Positions 1-11,269 of a stretch of 32,505 bases of DNA are shown here, piece by piece. A program made the translations under genes and the position numbers. The notes under the pieces were generated by a model that made no database searches, had not been told where the DNA came from, and worked only from the letters and a program-made list of their open reading frames with translations. The first letter of the stretch is position 1; each line of letters begins with the position of its first letter. This DNA is from Gammaproteobacteria bacterium (GTDB taxonomy: Bacteria; Pseudomonadota; Gammaproteobacteria; Pseudomonadales; Pseudomonadaceae), in NCBI GenBank assembly GCA_023475025.1, contig JAMCWB010000058.1, positions 3,331 through 35,835 of the forward strand. Direction: 5' to 3'.

Positions 1-838
1 CAGTTTTCCACCAGCGGCTGCAGCAGGGCGATCTGCCGTTTGGCGGTGAGTACCGCCTCGTGGGCGCGGTTGAGGTCGTCGAAATGGCGGATCAGCGCCT
101 GGATGCGTTCCTCCACCGGGAACTCTTCGAGCATGTGTTCACGCACGAAGTCGGTGAGATTGCCTACCGACTTCATTGATACGGTCTGGCTGAACAGCTC
201 CAAGGCCTGGTCGTTGTCGATGCCGAAGCGTCGGCGAAAGGCGGCGCTGTAGGCCGGGAAGCTGGGTTCCAGGGTCACCCCCGGCAACTCGCGCAGGCGC
301 TTGCGCAGGGCATTGAGGTCGCTGCCGAAGTGGGCGAAGTGCTCGTTGATGGTCAGGGCGCGGTCGGCGACGACATAGAAGCGGTCCGGCTGGCCACGGC
401 TGTCGGTAATGTAGAACACCTGGGCCAGGGTGACGTGCTGGTCGTAGCCCTCGTTGTAGAAGTGGCCGAGGATCACCGAGTAGCTATTGTGGTCGCGCAG
501 GGCCACCGGTTTGGCGTTGACGCCGGCCTCGCTGCGTTCGGACTTGTAATAGCCGAGCACATAGGAGCGCAGGGTGCGTTCCCGCGCCTCGGCGCCGGCG
601 GCCTTGTTGTAGGCGATCTTCTGTGCCGGCACCAGCAGGGTGGTGATGGCGTCGACCAGGGTGGATTTGCCGGAGCCGATATCGCCGGTCAGCAGGGCGT
701 TGTCGCCGCCGGTGGGGAAGCGCCACACGCGCTGGTTGAAGGTGCCCCAGTTGTAGACTTCTATGTCATGCAGGCGGAAGCCGGCACGTTCGTCGCTGCT
801 GGCGAAGTCGAGCAGGGGCAGTATCCTGGGCTCATTCA
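1..838 (-). CDS. jetC: SMC-like ATPase subunit JetC/MksB, N-terminal part (cut by window edge)
   Basis: I translated this by eye from the minus strand. It begins MNEPRILPLLDFASSDERAG and stays open for 279 codons to the window edge. A P-loop (GDIGSGKST, residues 52-60) follows a short beta-rich start, as in the head domain of SbcC/SMC-like ATPases. The predicted coiled coil and C-terminal head lie outside the window. The start is fixed by an in-frame TGA two codons upstream and by a GGAGG box 9 nt before the ATG. It follows jetA and jetB in the same direction, the order of Wadjet type I operons and of mksFEB. In those complexes this subunit hydrolyses ATP and extrudes DNA loops. Whether the complex destroys plasmids (needs jetD) or organises the chromosome (MksBEF) cannot be read here. 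Confidence 0.8.
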
Positions 839-957
839 TCGGTCAGGCCTCCGGTTCATCGGGTATCTCCCAGTGACCGCTGCGTGTCGATCCGACCCGG
901 CGCAGCCGGCCTTGCCATGTGTTTGCAATTGCACGAGCCATGGCTGTTGCGCATCCG

Positions 958-1563
958 TCATGTGTTTTCTGCTCCATCCTTGAGCTGCGCGGCATACTCC
1001 GCGAGCCGTTGGTCGAACTCATTGAGCCACTGGGCGTCGATAAAGGCCTTGAGGATGCGCCGCACCTCGTACAGCGCCTCCTGCTGACCGCGCAGTTTGC
1101 GCAGAAAGCCGAGTTCGACCACCTTGCCGATATGGCTGTCGATACGGTCGATCAGCCGCGCTTCGTTGCTGCCTTCGGGCAGGAACAGGCGCAGCAGGTC
1201 GACCAGTTGCGCGCGGGACAGGATCAGCCGTGCATCGCCGCTGGTCGCATCGAACTCGGCCAGGCGCTTGCGCAGTAGTGCCAGCAGCAGGCTGACCGGG
1301 TAACTCAACTGGCGCCGGGGGATCAGCCGGGGCAGGCTGGTCTTGCCGTCATCGGCGTTCTCCTCCTGGCGCTGGCGCAGATAGGCGTAGCCCTCGGCCT
1401 CGTCGAGAATCAGTTCCAGGCCAAGCACACGGAGGTAGTCGCGCACCGCGGCCTGCTGCTCGATCAGGTTCTGCCAGGCCTGGGCGTCGTCCTCGTGATA
1501 GAGCACGCCCTTGAACAGGGTAATCAGCAGCAGGGACAAATCCGGGGTAGAAACGTCGGTCAT
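958..1563 (-). CDS. jetB: JetB/MksE-type kite subunit (DUF4194)
   Basis: This 201-residue protein begins MTDVSTPDLSLLLITLFKGV and has no signal peptide or membrane segment. Its size, position between a DUF3375 protein and an SMC-like ATPase, and winged-helix-like composition fit DUF4194, the kite subunit called JetB in Wadjet and MksE in MksBEF. Such subunits bind the kleisin and help clamp DNA. The start lies 7 bp after the jetA stop, so translation is probably coupled. The gap to jetC is longer, 119 bp, without another gene. The assignment rests on recalled family sequence and operon context, not on a search. Confidence 0.78.
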   Translation of the reverse strand: MTDVSTPDLSLLLITLFKGVLYHEDDAQAWQNLIEQQAAVRDYLRVLGLELILDEAEGYAYLRQRQEENADDGKTSLPRLIPRRQLSYPVSLLLALLRKRLAEFDATSGDARLILSRAQLVDLLRLFLPEGSNEARLIDRIDSHIGKVVELGFLRKLRGQQEALYEVRRILKAFIDAQWLNEFDQRLAEYAAQLKDGAENT

Positions 1564-1570
1564 GGCGGGC

Positions 1571-3007
1571 TCACTGGCTGAAGACGATCAGGGGTATGCT
1601 GGCGCGGCGTTGCCGGCCTTCGGCGTCGAGCCAGCTTATCAGTTGGGTCTGCCTCTCATCGAAGGCGCTGCGTTGATCGGCGCTGGCCAGCTCCAGCCAG
1701 GCGACCAGCTCCGCCAGACCCTGTTCCAGCGGATGACGCTGCAACAGCTCGCCGAGGCTGATCCGCGGCTGCTGGCGCAGCACCCGACGCAGGTTGGCGA
1801 GCAGGCGGGTCCTGTCGATATGGATCTGGTTGAACAGCGCATCGGCATCGCTTTGCGCCTGGCCTTCGAGCAGGATCTGCGCATCGATGCGCGGCTTCAG
1901 TGGAGGGCTGTACAGCGGCCGGTCCAGGGGCAGGTTGAGATCGACGCGGGTTTCCTCCAGTGCGGCGAGATCGGTGCCCGGAGGCTGGGCACGCAGGCCC
2001 AGAGCCTGGCTTTCGATGCCACGCAGCAGATGCATGATGCGTTTGTTTTCCAGCCAGGCCTGGTCGTCCAGGTAGCGGCGCAACTGCTCGGACAGCCGTG
2101 CCACGGTGCGCTGGGCGGCTTCGCCGGCTTCCAGCCAGTCGTAGTGCATGCGCAACAGGCGGCGGTCCGGCGCCAGACTCTGTACCGGCGCCAGCTCGAA
2201 GGCCTTGCGCAGCAGACTGGACAGTTCCTCCTGGCGTGACGGAGACATCAGGAATTCCCAGAAGGCGCGAAAGCTGCGGCCCTGGTCGGAGTCGCCGATG
2301 GCATCGCGCTCGCCGAAGATGTTCCCCAGCAGCTCTCCCTTGCCACCCTCCCAGGTGGCGATGCGCTCCCGCACTCCCCGGTCCAGATCACGGAAGTTCT
2401 GCTCCACCTCGCGGAAGTCGGCAAGCAGGCTGCGGGCACTGGCGCTGACCTCGAGAAAGCGCTCGCGTACCCGCGTCTCGTCCATCAGTTCCAGTTGGCC
2501 GGCCTTGATCCGGGCGATCTCGGCGTCCAGCCCGGCCTTGCGCTTTTCCAGTTCGGCGATGCGCGCCTGCGGGTCGCTTTCGCTGCCTTCGACCACTTGC
2601 CGGAGCAGATCGAAAATCGCCAGCAGGCGTGACTCGGTGCCGACGAACTGGCGCTTGCCCAGGCTGGCCAGCCATTCGATGGCTTTTTCCGTGGCGGCGG
2701 TCAGCTCGTAGTGGGCTTCATCACTGTCGCCCGGGTAGTATTTGCGCAGCCAGCCGTTGTCGTTGTCGGCCCACTCGTCGAGATAGGCACTGGCGGTGCG
2801 TGGGTAGCGGTTTTCCCCGAGGTTCTGCTGCAAGGCGTAAAGGGTATCGTCGAGCTTCGAGGCCAGGCTCGGTTGGTCCAGGCTGCGCTGATTGGGGGCG
2901 ACGAAAGTCTGTTCGAGAAAACTGATGATCAGCGGCGCATTGTCCGCTCGCAACAGCCGCCAGGCCGGATGCTGCTGGCGCAGGGCGACGAGTTGCGAGT
3001 AATCCAT
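1571..3007 (-). CDS. jetA: JetA/MksF-type kleisin subunit (DUF3375)
   Basis: This 478-residue soluble protein begins MDYSQLVALRQQHPAWRLLR. The N-terminal motif LRxQHPAWRLLR and the following stretch with FVAPNQRSL are typical of DUF3375 proteins, called JetA in Wadjet type I and MksF in condensin-like operons. The middle (about residues 150-230) is rich in charged heptad-like helices (ELEKRKAGLDAEIARIKAG), as expected of a kleisin linking SMC heads. The ATG is 18 bp downstream of the valS stop, with GGCAGGAGC as ribosome binding site and no room for a separate promoter. The gene is therefore probably read from the valS transcript or from a promoter inside valS. The function (plasmid restriction or chromosome organisation) depends on whether jetD follows jetC outside the window. 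Confidence 0.82.
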   Translation of the reverse strand: MDYSQLVALRQQHPAWRLLRADNAPLIISFLEQTFVAPNQRSLDQPSLASKLDDTLYALQQNLGENRYPRTASAYLDEWADNDNGWLRKYYPGDSDEAHYELTAATEKAIEWLASLGKRQFVGTESRLLAIFDLLRQVVEGSESDPQARIAELEKRKAGLDAEIARIKAGQLELMDETRVRERFLEVSASARSLLADFREVEQNFRDLDRGVRERIATWEGGKGELLGNIFGERDAIGDSDQGRSFRAFWEFLMSPSRQEELSSLLRKAFELAPVQSLAPDRRLLRMHYDWLEAGEAAQRTVARLSEQLRRYLDDQAWLENKRIMHLLRGIESQALGLRAQPPGTDLAALEETRVDLNLPLDRPLYSPPLKPRIDAQILLEGQAQSDADALFNQIHIDRTRLLANLRRVLRQQPRISLGELLQRHPLEQGLAELVAWLELASADQRSAFDERQTQLISWLDAEGRQRRASIPLIVFSQ

Positions 3008-3024
3008 GTTTTGCTCCTGCCGGT

Positions 3025-5874
<2,850 letters not shown>

Positions 5875-5941
5875 GGGTGCTCTGGCTGTCCGGTTGGTCG
5901 GGCGGCAAATGCCGGGCGACAATTATCGCAGAAAAGCGCCC

Positions 5942-5970
5942 ATTATAACGGGCTGAAGGCGTGCCGGCAC
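5942..5970 (-). promoter_or_regulatory. probable valS promoter
   Basis: On the minus strand a perfect TATAAT (5947-5942) lies in a small GCCC/GGGC dyad about 70 nt before the valS ATG, inside the gap after the small gene at 5979-6476. The -35 region at 16-18 bp spacing (TGCCGG or GTGCCG) is poor. It would give a leader of about 60 nt. Read-through from holC is a further possible source of valS transcript. Confidence 0.45.
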
Positions 5971-5978
5971 CCGCTGTC

Positions 5979-6476
5979 TCAGCGGTCTTGTTGCAGATGT
6001 TGCTGAATGACTTGCTCCAGCCTTTTATTCAGCCGACGTTGCAGCTCCTGCTCCAGGCTGGGCAGCATCTCGGCGAGCAACTCTTGCAGGATCAATTGGG
6101 CTTCGGTGTGCAAGCGGGTAGACAGTTGCCGCTGTTCGGCGTCGATACTGCCGCCAGGGTTGTCCAGTTGCGGCGCGAGCAGGCGATCCAGTTGCTGGCG
6201 CTCGGCAGCCAGCCTGGCCAGCGAGTCATAGGGCAGGAAGGGGTTGTGCGGTTTGCTGCCAGTCGCAGCAGTAGGTTGCTCGTGGACAATATCCTGCAAC
6301 AGCGGAATGTCCAGCTGAGCATCATTTACTTGGGCCGCCGCACTCGGCGTCAAGGGAGCGTAGGCGGTGCTGCTGGGTGGCGCAACGTCGGCATTCGGGT
6401 CCTCATCCAGCAGGTTGCGGATGGATTCGAGGTCTTGCAGCAGTCTGGAAGGTGCCGAACGGTCGCGCTCTGCCAT
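5979..6476 (-). CDS. hypothetical protein between holC and valS
   Basis: This is a 165-residue soluble protein beginning MAERDRSAPSRLLQDLESIR. The first half is proline- and alanine-rich and probably disordered. The last 60 residues form an amphipathic, glutamine- and leucine-rich helix (LEQELQRRLNKRLEQVIQQH). A gene of this size sits between holC and valS in Pseudomonas genomes, including P. aeruginosa. The function is unknown to me. The start is 3 bp after the holC stop, so the two are translationally linked. The C-terminal coiled coil suggests self-assembly or a protein partner, but nothing identifies one. Confidence 0.8.
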   Translation of the reverse strand: MAERDRSAPSRLLQDLESIRNLLDEDPNADVAPPSSTAYAPLTPSAAAQVNDAQLDIPLLQDIVHEQPTAATGSKPHNPFLPYDSLARLAAERQQLDRLLAPQLDNPGGSIDAEQRQLSTRLHTEAQLILQELLAEMLPSLEQELQRRLNKRLEQVIQQHLQQDR

Positions 6477-6479
6477 GAT

Positions 6480-6911
6480 TCATTGCACCGTCTGGATCGG
6501 GTGAGTCTGCAAAGCATAGCCTTTATCGCGGTAAAAGCGAAAACGTTCCCGCGCCGGCAGGCGCACCGGATCATGCTCGATAACGATTTCCGCCAGGCGA
6601 CGAAAGCGACTGAAAAAGGCCGGCTGCTCATCACTCAGGTTGATCAGCAGGTCATGCTGCAATCCGGGATCCTCAGCACAGCTGCAGACCACCGGATTGC
6701 GGCTATCCTGCGGGTCAGTGCCATGGGGCAAAAAGGCATCCTCGCGAAAGCGCCAGAGCTGCTCATCCAGCGCCATGACCTGATCTTCATCACTGCAATG
6801 CAGATAGACCTGATGTCCCTTGCTCCAGGCCTTGTAGGCCAGACGACAGGCGTAATCCAGCCGCGCCTCAGGCGCAGCGCTGGAAAGCAGGTAGAAGTCA
6901 ATGCGGGTCAT
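6480..6911 (-). CDS. holC: DNA polymerase III subunit chi
   Basis: This 143-residue protein begins MTRIDFYLLSSAAPEARLDY and has the HolC pattern: IDFYLL at the start, then ACRLAYKAWSKGHQVYLHC, and the later LINLSDEQPAFFSRFRRLAEIV segment. Chi belongs to the clamp-loader complex, pairs with psi (HolD), and connects the polymerase to single-stranded DNA-binding protein at the fork. Length agrees with the family (about 140-147). The gene follows pepA across a 122-bp spacer filled with a heptamer repeat and is itself followed almost without gap by the small hypothetical gene. The next gene after that is valS, as in other pseudomonads. Confidence 0.95.
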   Translation of the reverse strand: MTRIDFYLLSSAAPEARLDYACRLAYKAWSKGHQVYLHCSDEDQVMALDEQLWRFREDAFLPHGTDPQDSRNPVVCSCAEDPGLQHDLLINLSDEQPAFFSRFRRLAEIVIEHDPVRLPARERFRFYRDKGYALQTHPIQTVQ

Positions 6912-6930
6912 GGGCGCTCGCTGTGCTCGC

Positions 6931-7026
6931 TAGGCTTAAGGCTTAAGGCTTAAGGCTGAAAGCTGGAAGTTTGAGATTAGTGCTGATGCTGGAAGCAGCG
7001 GCTAACCTGAGCTTCCAGCTTCCAGC
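6931..7026. repeat. heptamer repeat element A, between pepA and holC
   Basis: The left arm (6933-6970) is a run of GGCTTAA units passing into GGCTGAA and GCTGGAAG. After about 40 bp comes the right arm (7010-7026), GCTTCCAGCTTCCAGC, which is the complement of the GCTGGAAG unit, so the element can fold back on itself. The last bases before the right arm (AACCTGA) resemble the end of the core of elements B and D, but the rest of the core differs. It lies directly downstream of the pepA stop and upstream of holC. Confidence 0.75.
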
Positions 7027-7033
7027 CGCTTTC

Positions 7034-8554
<1,521 letters not shown>

Positions 8555-8630
8555 TTAACCGATAATACGCCCCATGACGTTGCAAGTGGGGCGCTGCGAG
8601 CAACAAAATCTGTAGAAAAACCTTTCCAGC

Positions 8631-8679
8631 AGCGGTGGTCTTTCCGGTCATGTCAGCATTCTGGCCTATTACCACCGCT
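8631..8679 (+). other. inverted repeat in the lptF leader region
   Basis: AGCGGTGGT (8631-8639) and ACCACCGCT (8671-8679) are exact complements separated by 31 bp. The right arm ends 7 bp before the AAGGA ribosome binding site of lptF (8687). It may be a fold in the lptF 5' leader or an operator dyad in the pepA/lptF divergent region; I cannot tell which. Confidence 0.4.
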
Positions 8680-8697
8680 TGAGCCAAGGACCCGATC

Positions 8698-9804
8698 GTG
8701 ATTGTTTTTCGCTACCTGAACCGCGAAATCCTGCAGACCCTGATTGCGGTCAGTGGAATACTGTTGCTGATCATCATGAGCGGGCGCTTTATCAAGTACC
8801 TGGCCCAGGCGGCGGCCGGGCAACTGGATGCGGGCATCCTGTTTCTGATCATGGGTTACCGCTTGCCTGACTTTCTGGTGCTGATTCTGCCGCTGGGCAT
8901 GTTCATCGGTATTTTGCTGGCTTACGGGCGCATGCACCTGGACAGCGAAATGACCGTGCTGTCTGCCACCGGTATCAGTGAGCGCAGGATTCTGCTCTAT
9001 ACCCAGGGTGCCGCGCTGCTGGTCATGTTTTGTGTCGGGGTGCTCAGTTTCCTGTTGGCGCCGGCCGGGGTGTACAAGACCCAGCAGCTGTTCAATGAGC
9101 AGGATGCCATGACCGAGTTCGATACCCTGGCTGCCGGGCGTTTTCAGTCCATTGGTCGGGCTGCCCAGCGGGTTACCTACGCAGGCGGATTGAGTGACGA
9201 CCGCACCGAACTGCAGGATGTGTTTATCGCCGAACGTCTGGGCAGTGGTGCCGATGCCCGTATCGGGGTGCTGGTGGCCGAGTCGGGCCGGCAGCAAATG
9301 AATCCGGATGGCAGTCGTTATCTGGTGCTGTTCGATGGCTTTCGCTATGACGGCCGCCCGGGTGCCGCGGATTTTCGCACCATCGGTTATGAGAGTTACG
9401 CCGTGCTCCTGCCGCGTCCTGAGGTCGTCACTGAAGTGACGGACCGTGAAGCCATGCCAACGCGCAGCCTGCTGGGTAGTGACGATCTGCGTTTGCAGGC
9501 GGAGTTGCAGTGGCGCATCGCGATCCCCTTGCTGGTCCCTATCGTGGCTTTTTTTGCTGTTCCGCTGGCGCGGGTCAATCCGCGGCAGGGGCGCTATCTC
9601 AAGCTGCTGCCGGCCATTCTGCTGTACATGAGCTATCTGGCGCTGTTGATTACCGCCCGGAGCTGGATGGAGGAAGGGCGTACCCCGGCCTGGATCGGTT
9701 TGTGGTGGGTGCATGTGCTCTTCGTCAGTATCGGGGTGGTGCTCAATCGCCAGGCGCTGTGGCTGCCACGTGCGCGTGAGGAGGTCAGTCATGCGCCGGC
9801 TTGA
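8698..9804 (+). CDS. lptF: LPS export ABC transporter permease LptF
   Basis: This 368-residue inner-membrane protein begins with GTG (IVFRYLNREILQTLIAV). Its layout is that of the YjgP/YjgQ family: three hydrophobic segments near the N-terminus (about residues 12-32, 55-80 and 97-125), a large periplasmic beta-jellyroll domain, and three more segments near the C-terminus. With LptG and LptB it pulls lipopolysaccharide out of the inner membrane and feeds the LptC-A-D bridge. AAGGA lies 7 nt before the GTG. The 3' end overlaps lptG by 14 bp, implying coupled synthesis of the two half-permeases. Confidence 0.95.
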   Translation: MIVFRYLNREILQTLIAVSGILLLIIMSGRFIKYLAQAAAGQLDAGILFLIMGYRLPDFLVLILPLGMFIGILLAYGRMHLDSEMTVLSATGISERRILLYTQGAALLVMFCVGVLSFLLAPAGVYKTQQLFNEQDAMTEFDTLAAGRFQSIGRAAQRVTYAGGLSDDRTELQDVFIAERLGSGADARIGVLVAESGRQQMNPDGSRYLVLFDGFRYDGRPGAADFRTIGYESYAVLLPRPEVVTEVTDREAMPTRSLLGSDDLRLQAELQWRIAIPLLVPIVAFFAVPLARVNPRQGRYLKLLPAILLYMSYLALLITARSWMEEGRTPAWIGLWWVHVLFVSIGVVLNRQALWLPRAREEVSHAPA

Positions 9805-10855
9805 TCGCTATATTGGCAGCGCCGTGCTGTTCAGTATTCTGGTGGTGTCGCTGATCATCCTCGGTCTGGATGTGCTCTTTGCTTTTATCAATGAGCTGGA
9901 CGACCTGCAGGGCAGTTATGGCGCTATGCAGGCGTTGGGCTACGTCCTGCTGACTGCGCCGCGGCGCTTCTATGACATGTTGCCGCTGGCGGCACTCATC
10001 GGTTGTCTGGTGGGTCTGGGTACGCTGGCGAGCAATTCCGAACTGACTGTGATGCGTGCTGCCGGTGTGTCACTGACGCGGATCATTACTGCGGTGATGA
10101 AGCCTTTGCTGGTGCTGATGCTGGCCGGGGTGCTGATCGGCGAGTATGTCGCGCCCTGGAGCGAGAACCAGGCCGAGAGTCGTCGCGCCGTTGCACAAAG
10201 CAGCGGTGAGGCCGTCAGCTCGTCGCGCGGTTTGTGGCACCGTGAAGGCAATGACTTTATCCATATCAATGCGGTGCAGCCCAGCGGTGTGTTGCATGGC
10301 GTCACCCGTTATCGCTTTGATGACCAGCGTGATCTGCTTGAGACCAGCTTTGCCCGCCGCGCTACGGTGCAAGCCGATGGTTGGCGGGTGGAGGATGTCG
10401 AAAGCACCTTGTTCCAGGCGGATGGGCGTACCGAGATTACCACCAGCAATGAGCAGAGCTGGGCGCTGGAGCTGACACCGGAATTGCTCCGCGTCGTAGT
10501 GCTCGATCCGGATGTGCTGCCGATGAGCGGGCTGTGGGAATACCAGCAATACCTGGCCGAGCAGGGGCTGAACAACAGCCTCTACTGGCTGTCTTTCTGG
10601 AAGAAACTGTTCCAGCCGTTAGCAACTATTGCCCTGGTTTTCGTTGCCATTTCCTTTATTTTTGGCCCGTTACGCTCGGTGACGCTGGGGCAGCGCGTGT
10701 TTACCGGGGTGCTGGTCGGCTTCAGTTTCCAGATACTGCAGGACCTGCTCGGTCCCTCAAGCCTGGTATTTGGTTTTTCGCCCTTGATTGCTGTGCTGGC
10801 ACCGATTCTCGGTTTGCTGCTGATGGGTGCCTGGCTGATACGGCGTGCCGGTTGA
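9791..10855 (+). CDS. lptG: LPS export ABC transporter permease LptG
   Basis: This 354-residue inner-membrane protein begins MRRLDRYIGSAVLFSILVVS and is the partner of LptF. It has the same six-segment layout with a central periplasmic domain (about residues 125-260), and the conserved early stretch LGLDVLFAFINELDDL typical of LptG. The family motif NELTVMRAAG appears as NSELTVMRAAGVS near residue 80. The ATG at 9791 lies inside the lptF coding end with GAGG 6 nt upstream, and matches the family start better than longer in-frame extensions. The nrd control region follows. Confidence 0.95.
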   Translation: MRRLDRYIGSAVLFSILVVSLIILGLDVLFAFINELDDLQGSYGAMQALGYVLLTAPRRFYDMLPLAALIGCLVGLGTLASNSELTVMRAAGVSLTRIITAVMKPLLVLMLAGVLIGEYVAPWSENQAESRRAVAQSSGEAVSSSRGLWHREGNDFIHINAVQPSGVLHGVTRYRFDDQRDLLETSFARRATVQADGWRVEDVESTLFQADGRTEITTSNEQSWALELTPELLRVVVLDPDVLPMSGLWEYQQYLAEQGLNNSLYWLSFWKKLFQPLATIALVFVAISFIFGPLRSVTLGQRVFTGVLVGFSFQILQDLLGPSSLVFGFSPLIAVLAPILGLLLMGAWLIRRAG

Positions 10856-10905
10856 TGCCTGACCTGTCGCCAATGTAAAGATTTTACCGGCTGCACAGAC
10901 GTGGC

Positions 10906-10968
10906 TTGTATCCGCTATTTTATCTGTATATAGTGATTTCAATCTTGGCTGTCCACCACATGTAGTGT
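10906..10968 (+). promoter_or_regulatory. nrdA promoter with two NrdR boxes
   Basis: TTGTAT (10906-10911), 17 bp, then TATAGT (10929-10934) makes a good sigma-70 promoter with a start near 10941. TATCTGTATATAGTGA (10921-10936) covers the -10 and matches most of the NrdR consensus (ACACWATATATWGTGT). CCACCACATGTAGTGT (10953-10968) is a weaker second box. The boxes start 32 bp apart, three helical turns, which is the usual spacing of NrdR box pairs. NrdR would repress transcription when dATP/ATP levels signal enough dNTPs. Confidence 0.7.
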
Positions 10969-10969
10969 T

Positions 10970-11132
10970 GCCTTTGCGCAGCTACAGGGGTGGACGGGAA
11001 TCCGGTGAGAATCCGGAACTGACGCGCAGCGGTATTGGGGAACGAGGGTAGCCGCATGACACTGGCCACAGGCCGGGAAGTCGCTACCTGAGGCGAATCA
11101 CTGATTCACACCCCTGAGTCCGAAGACCAGCC
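10970..11132 (+). promoter_or_regulatory. cobalamin (AdoCbl) riboswitch upstream of nrdA
   Basis: The leader contains the ordered landmarks of a cobalamin riboswitch. These are GGGAATCCGGTGAGAATCC from about 10995, ACTGACGCGCAGCGGT after it, GGCCGGGAAG near 11071-11080, and a B12-box-like GAGTCCGAAGACCAGCC ending near 11132. It lies between the nrd promoter and nrdA. The logic known from nrdAB of Streptomyces coelicolor is that B12 switches off the B12-independent reductase when the B12-dependent NrdJ can work. NrdJ itself is not in this window. No T-run follows, so control may act on translation or RNA stability rather than by an intrinsic terminator. Confidence 0.85.
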
Positions 11133-11199
11133 AGGAGGAGAAGCTACGGCTTCTGAACTGCACCTTCGCGACTCAAGGTGAGCAGCGTGAGCCTCCTGG
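11131..11199 (+). promoter_or_regulatory. three-hairpin structure after the riboswitch aptamer
   Basis: CCAGGAGG (11131-11138) is complementary to CCTCCTGG (11192-11199). Inside are two perfect 6-bp hairpins: AGAAGC/GCTTCT (11139-11154, TACG loop) and CACCTT/AAGGTG (11161-11180). Together they would form a three-way junction. The left outer arm starts within the end of the aptamer (GACCAGCCAGG), so ligand binding and this fold could exclude each other. This makes it a candidate expression platform. Confidence 0.5.
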
Positions 11200-11269
11200 T
11201 ACTCTGTCCGGGTGCGCACCTGTTTACGCGAAGGCAATGGAATTCAACGCGTATACAGGAAAAATCATC

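Noticed and set aside
10860..11269. Intrinsic terminator as the output of the cobalamin riboswitch
   Set aside because: No GC-rich stem followed by a T-run is present between the aptamer and nrdA; the hairpins seen there lack it.
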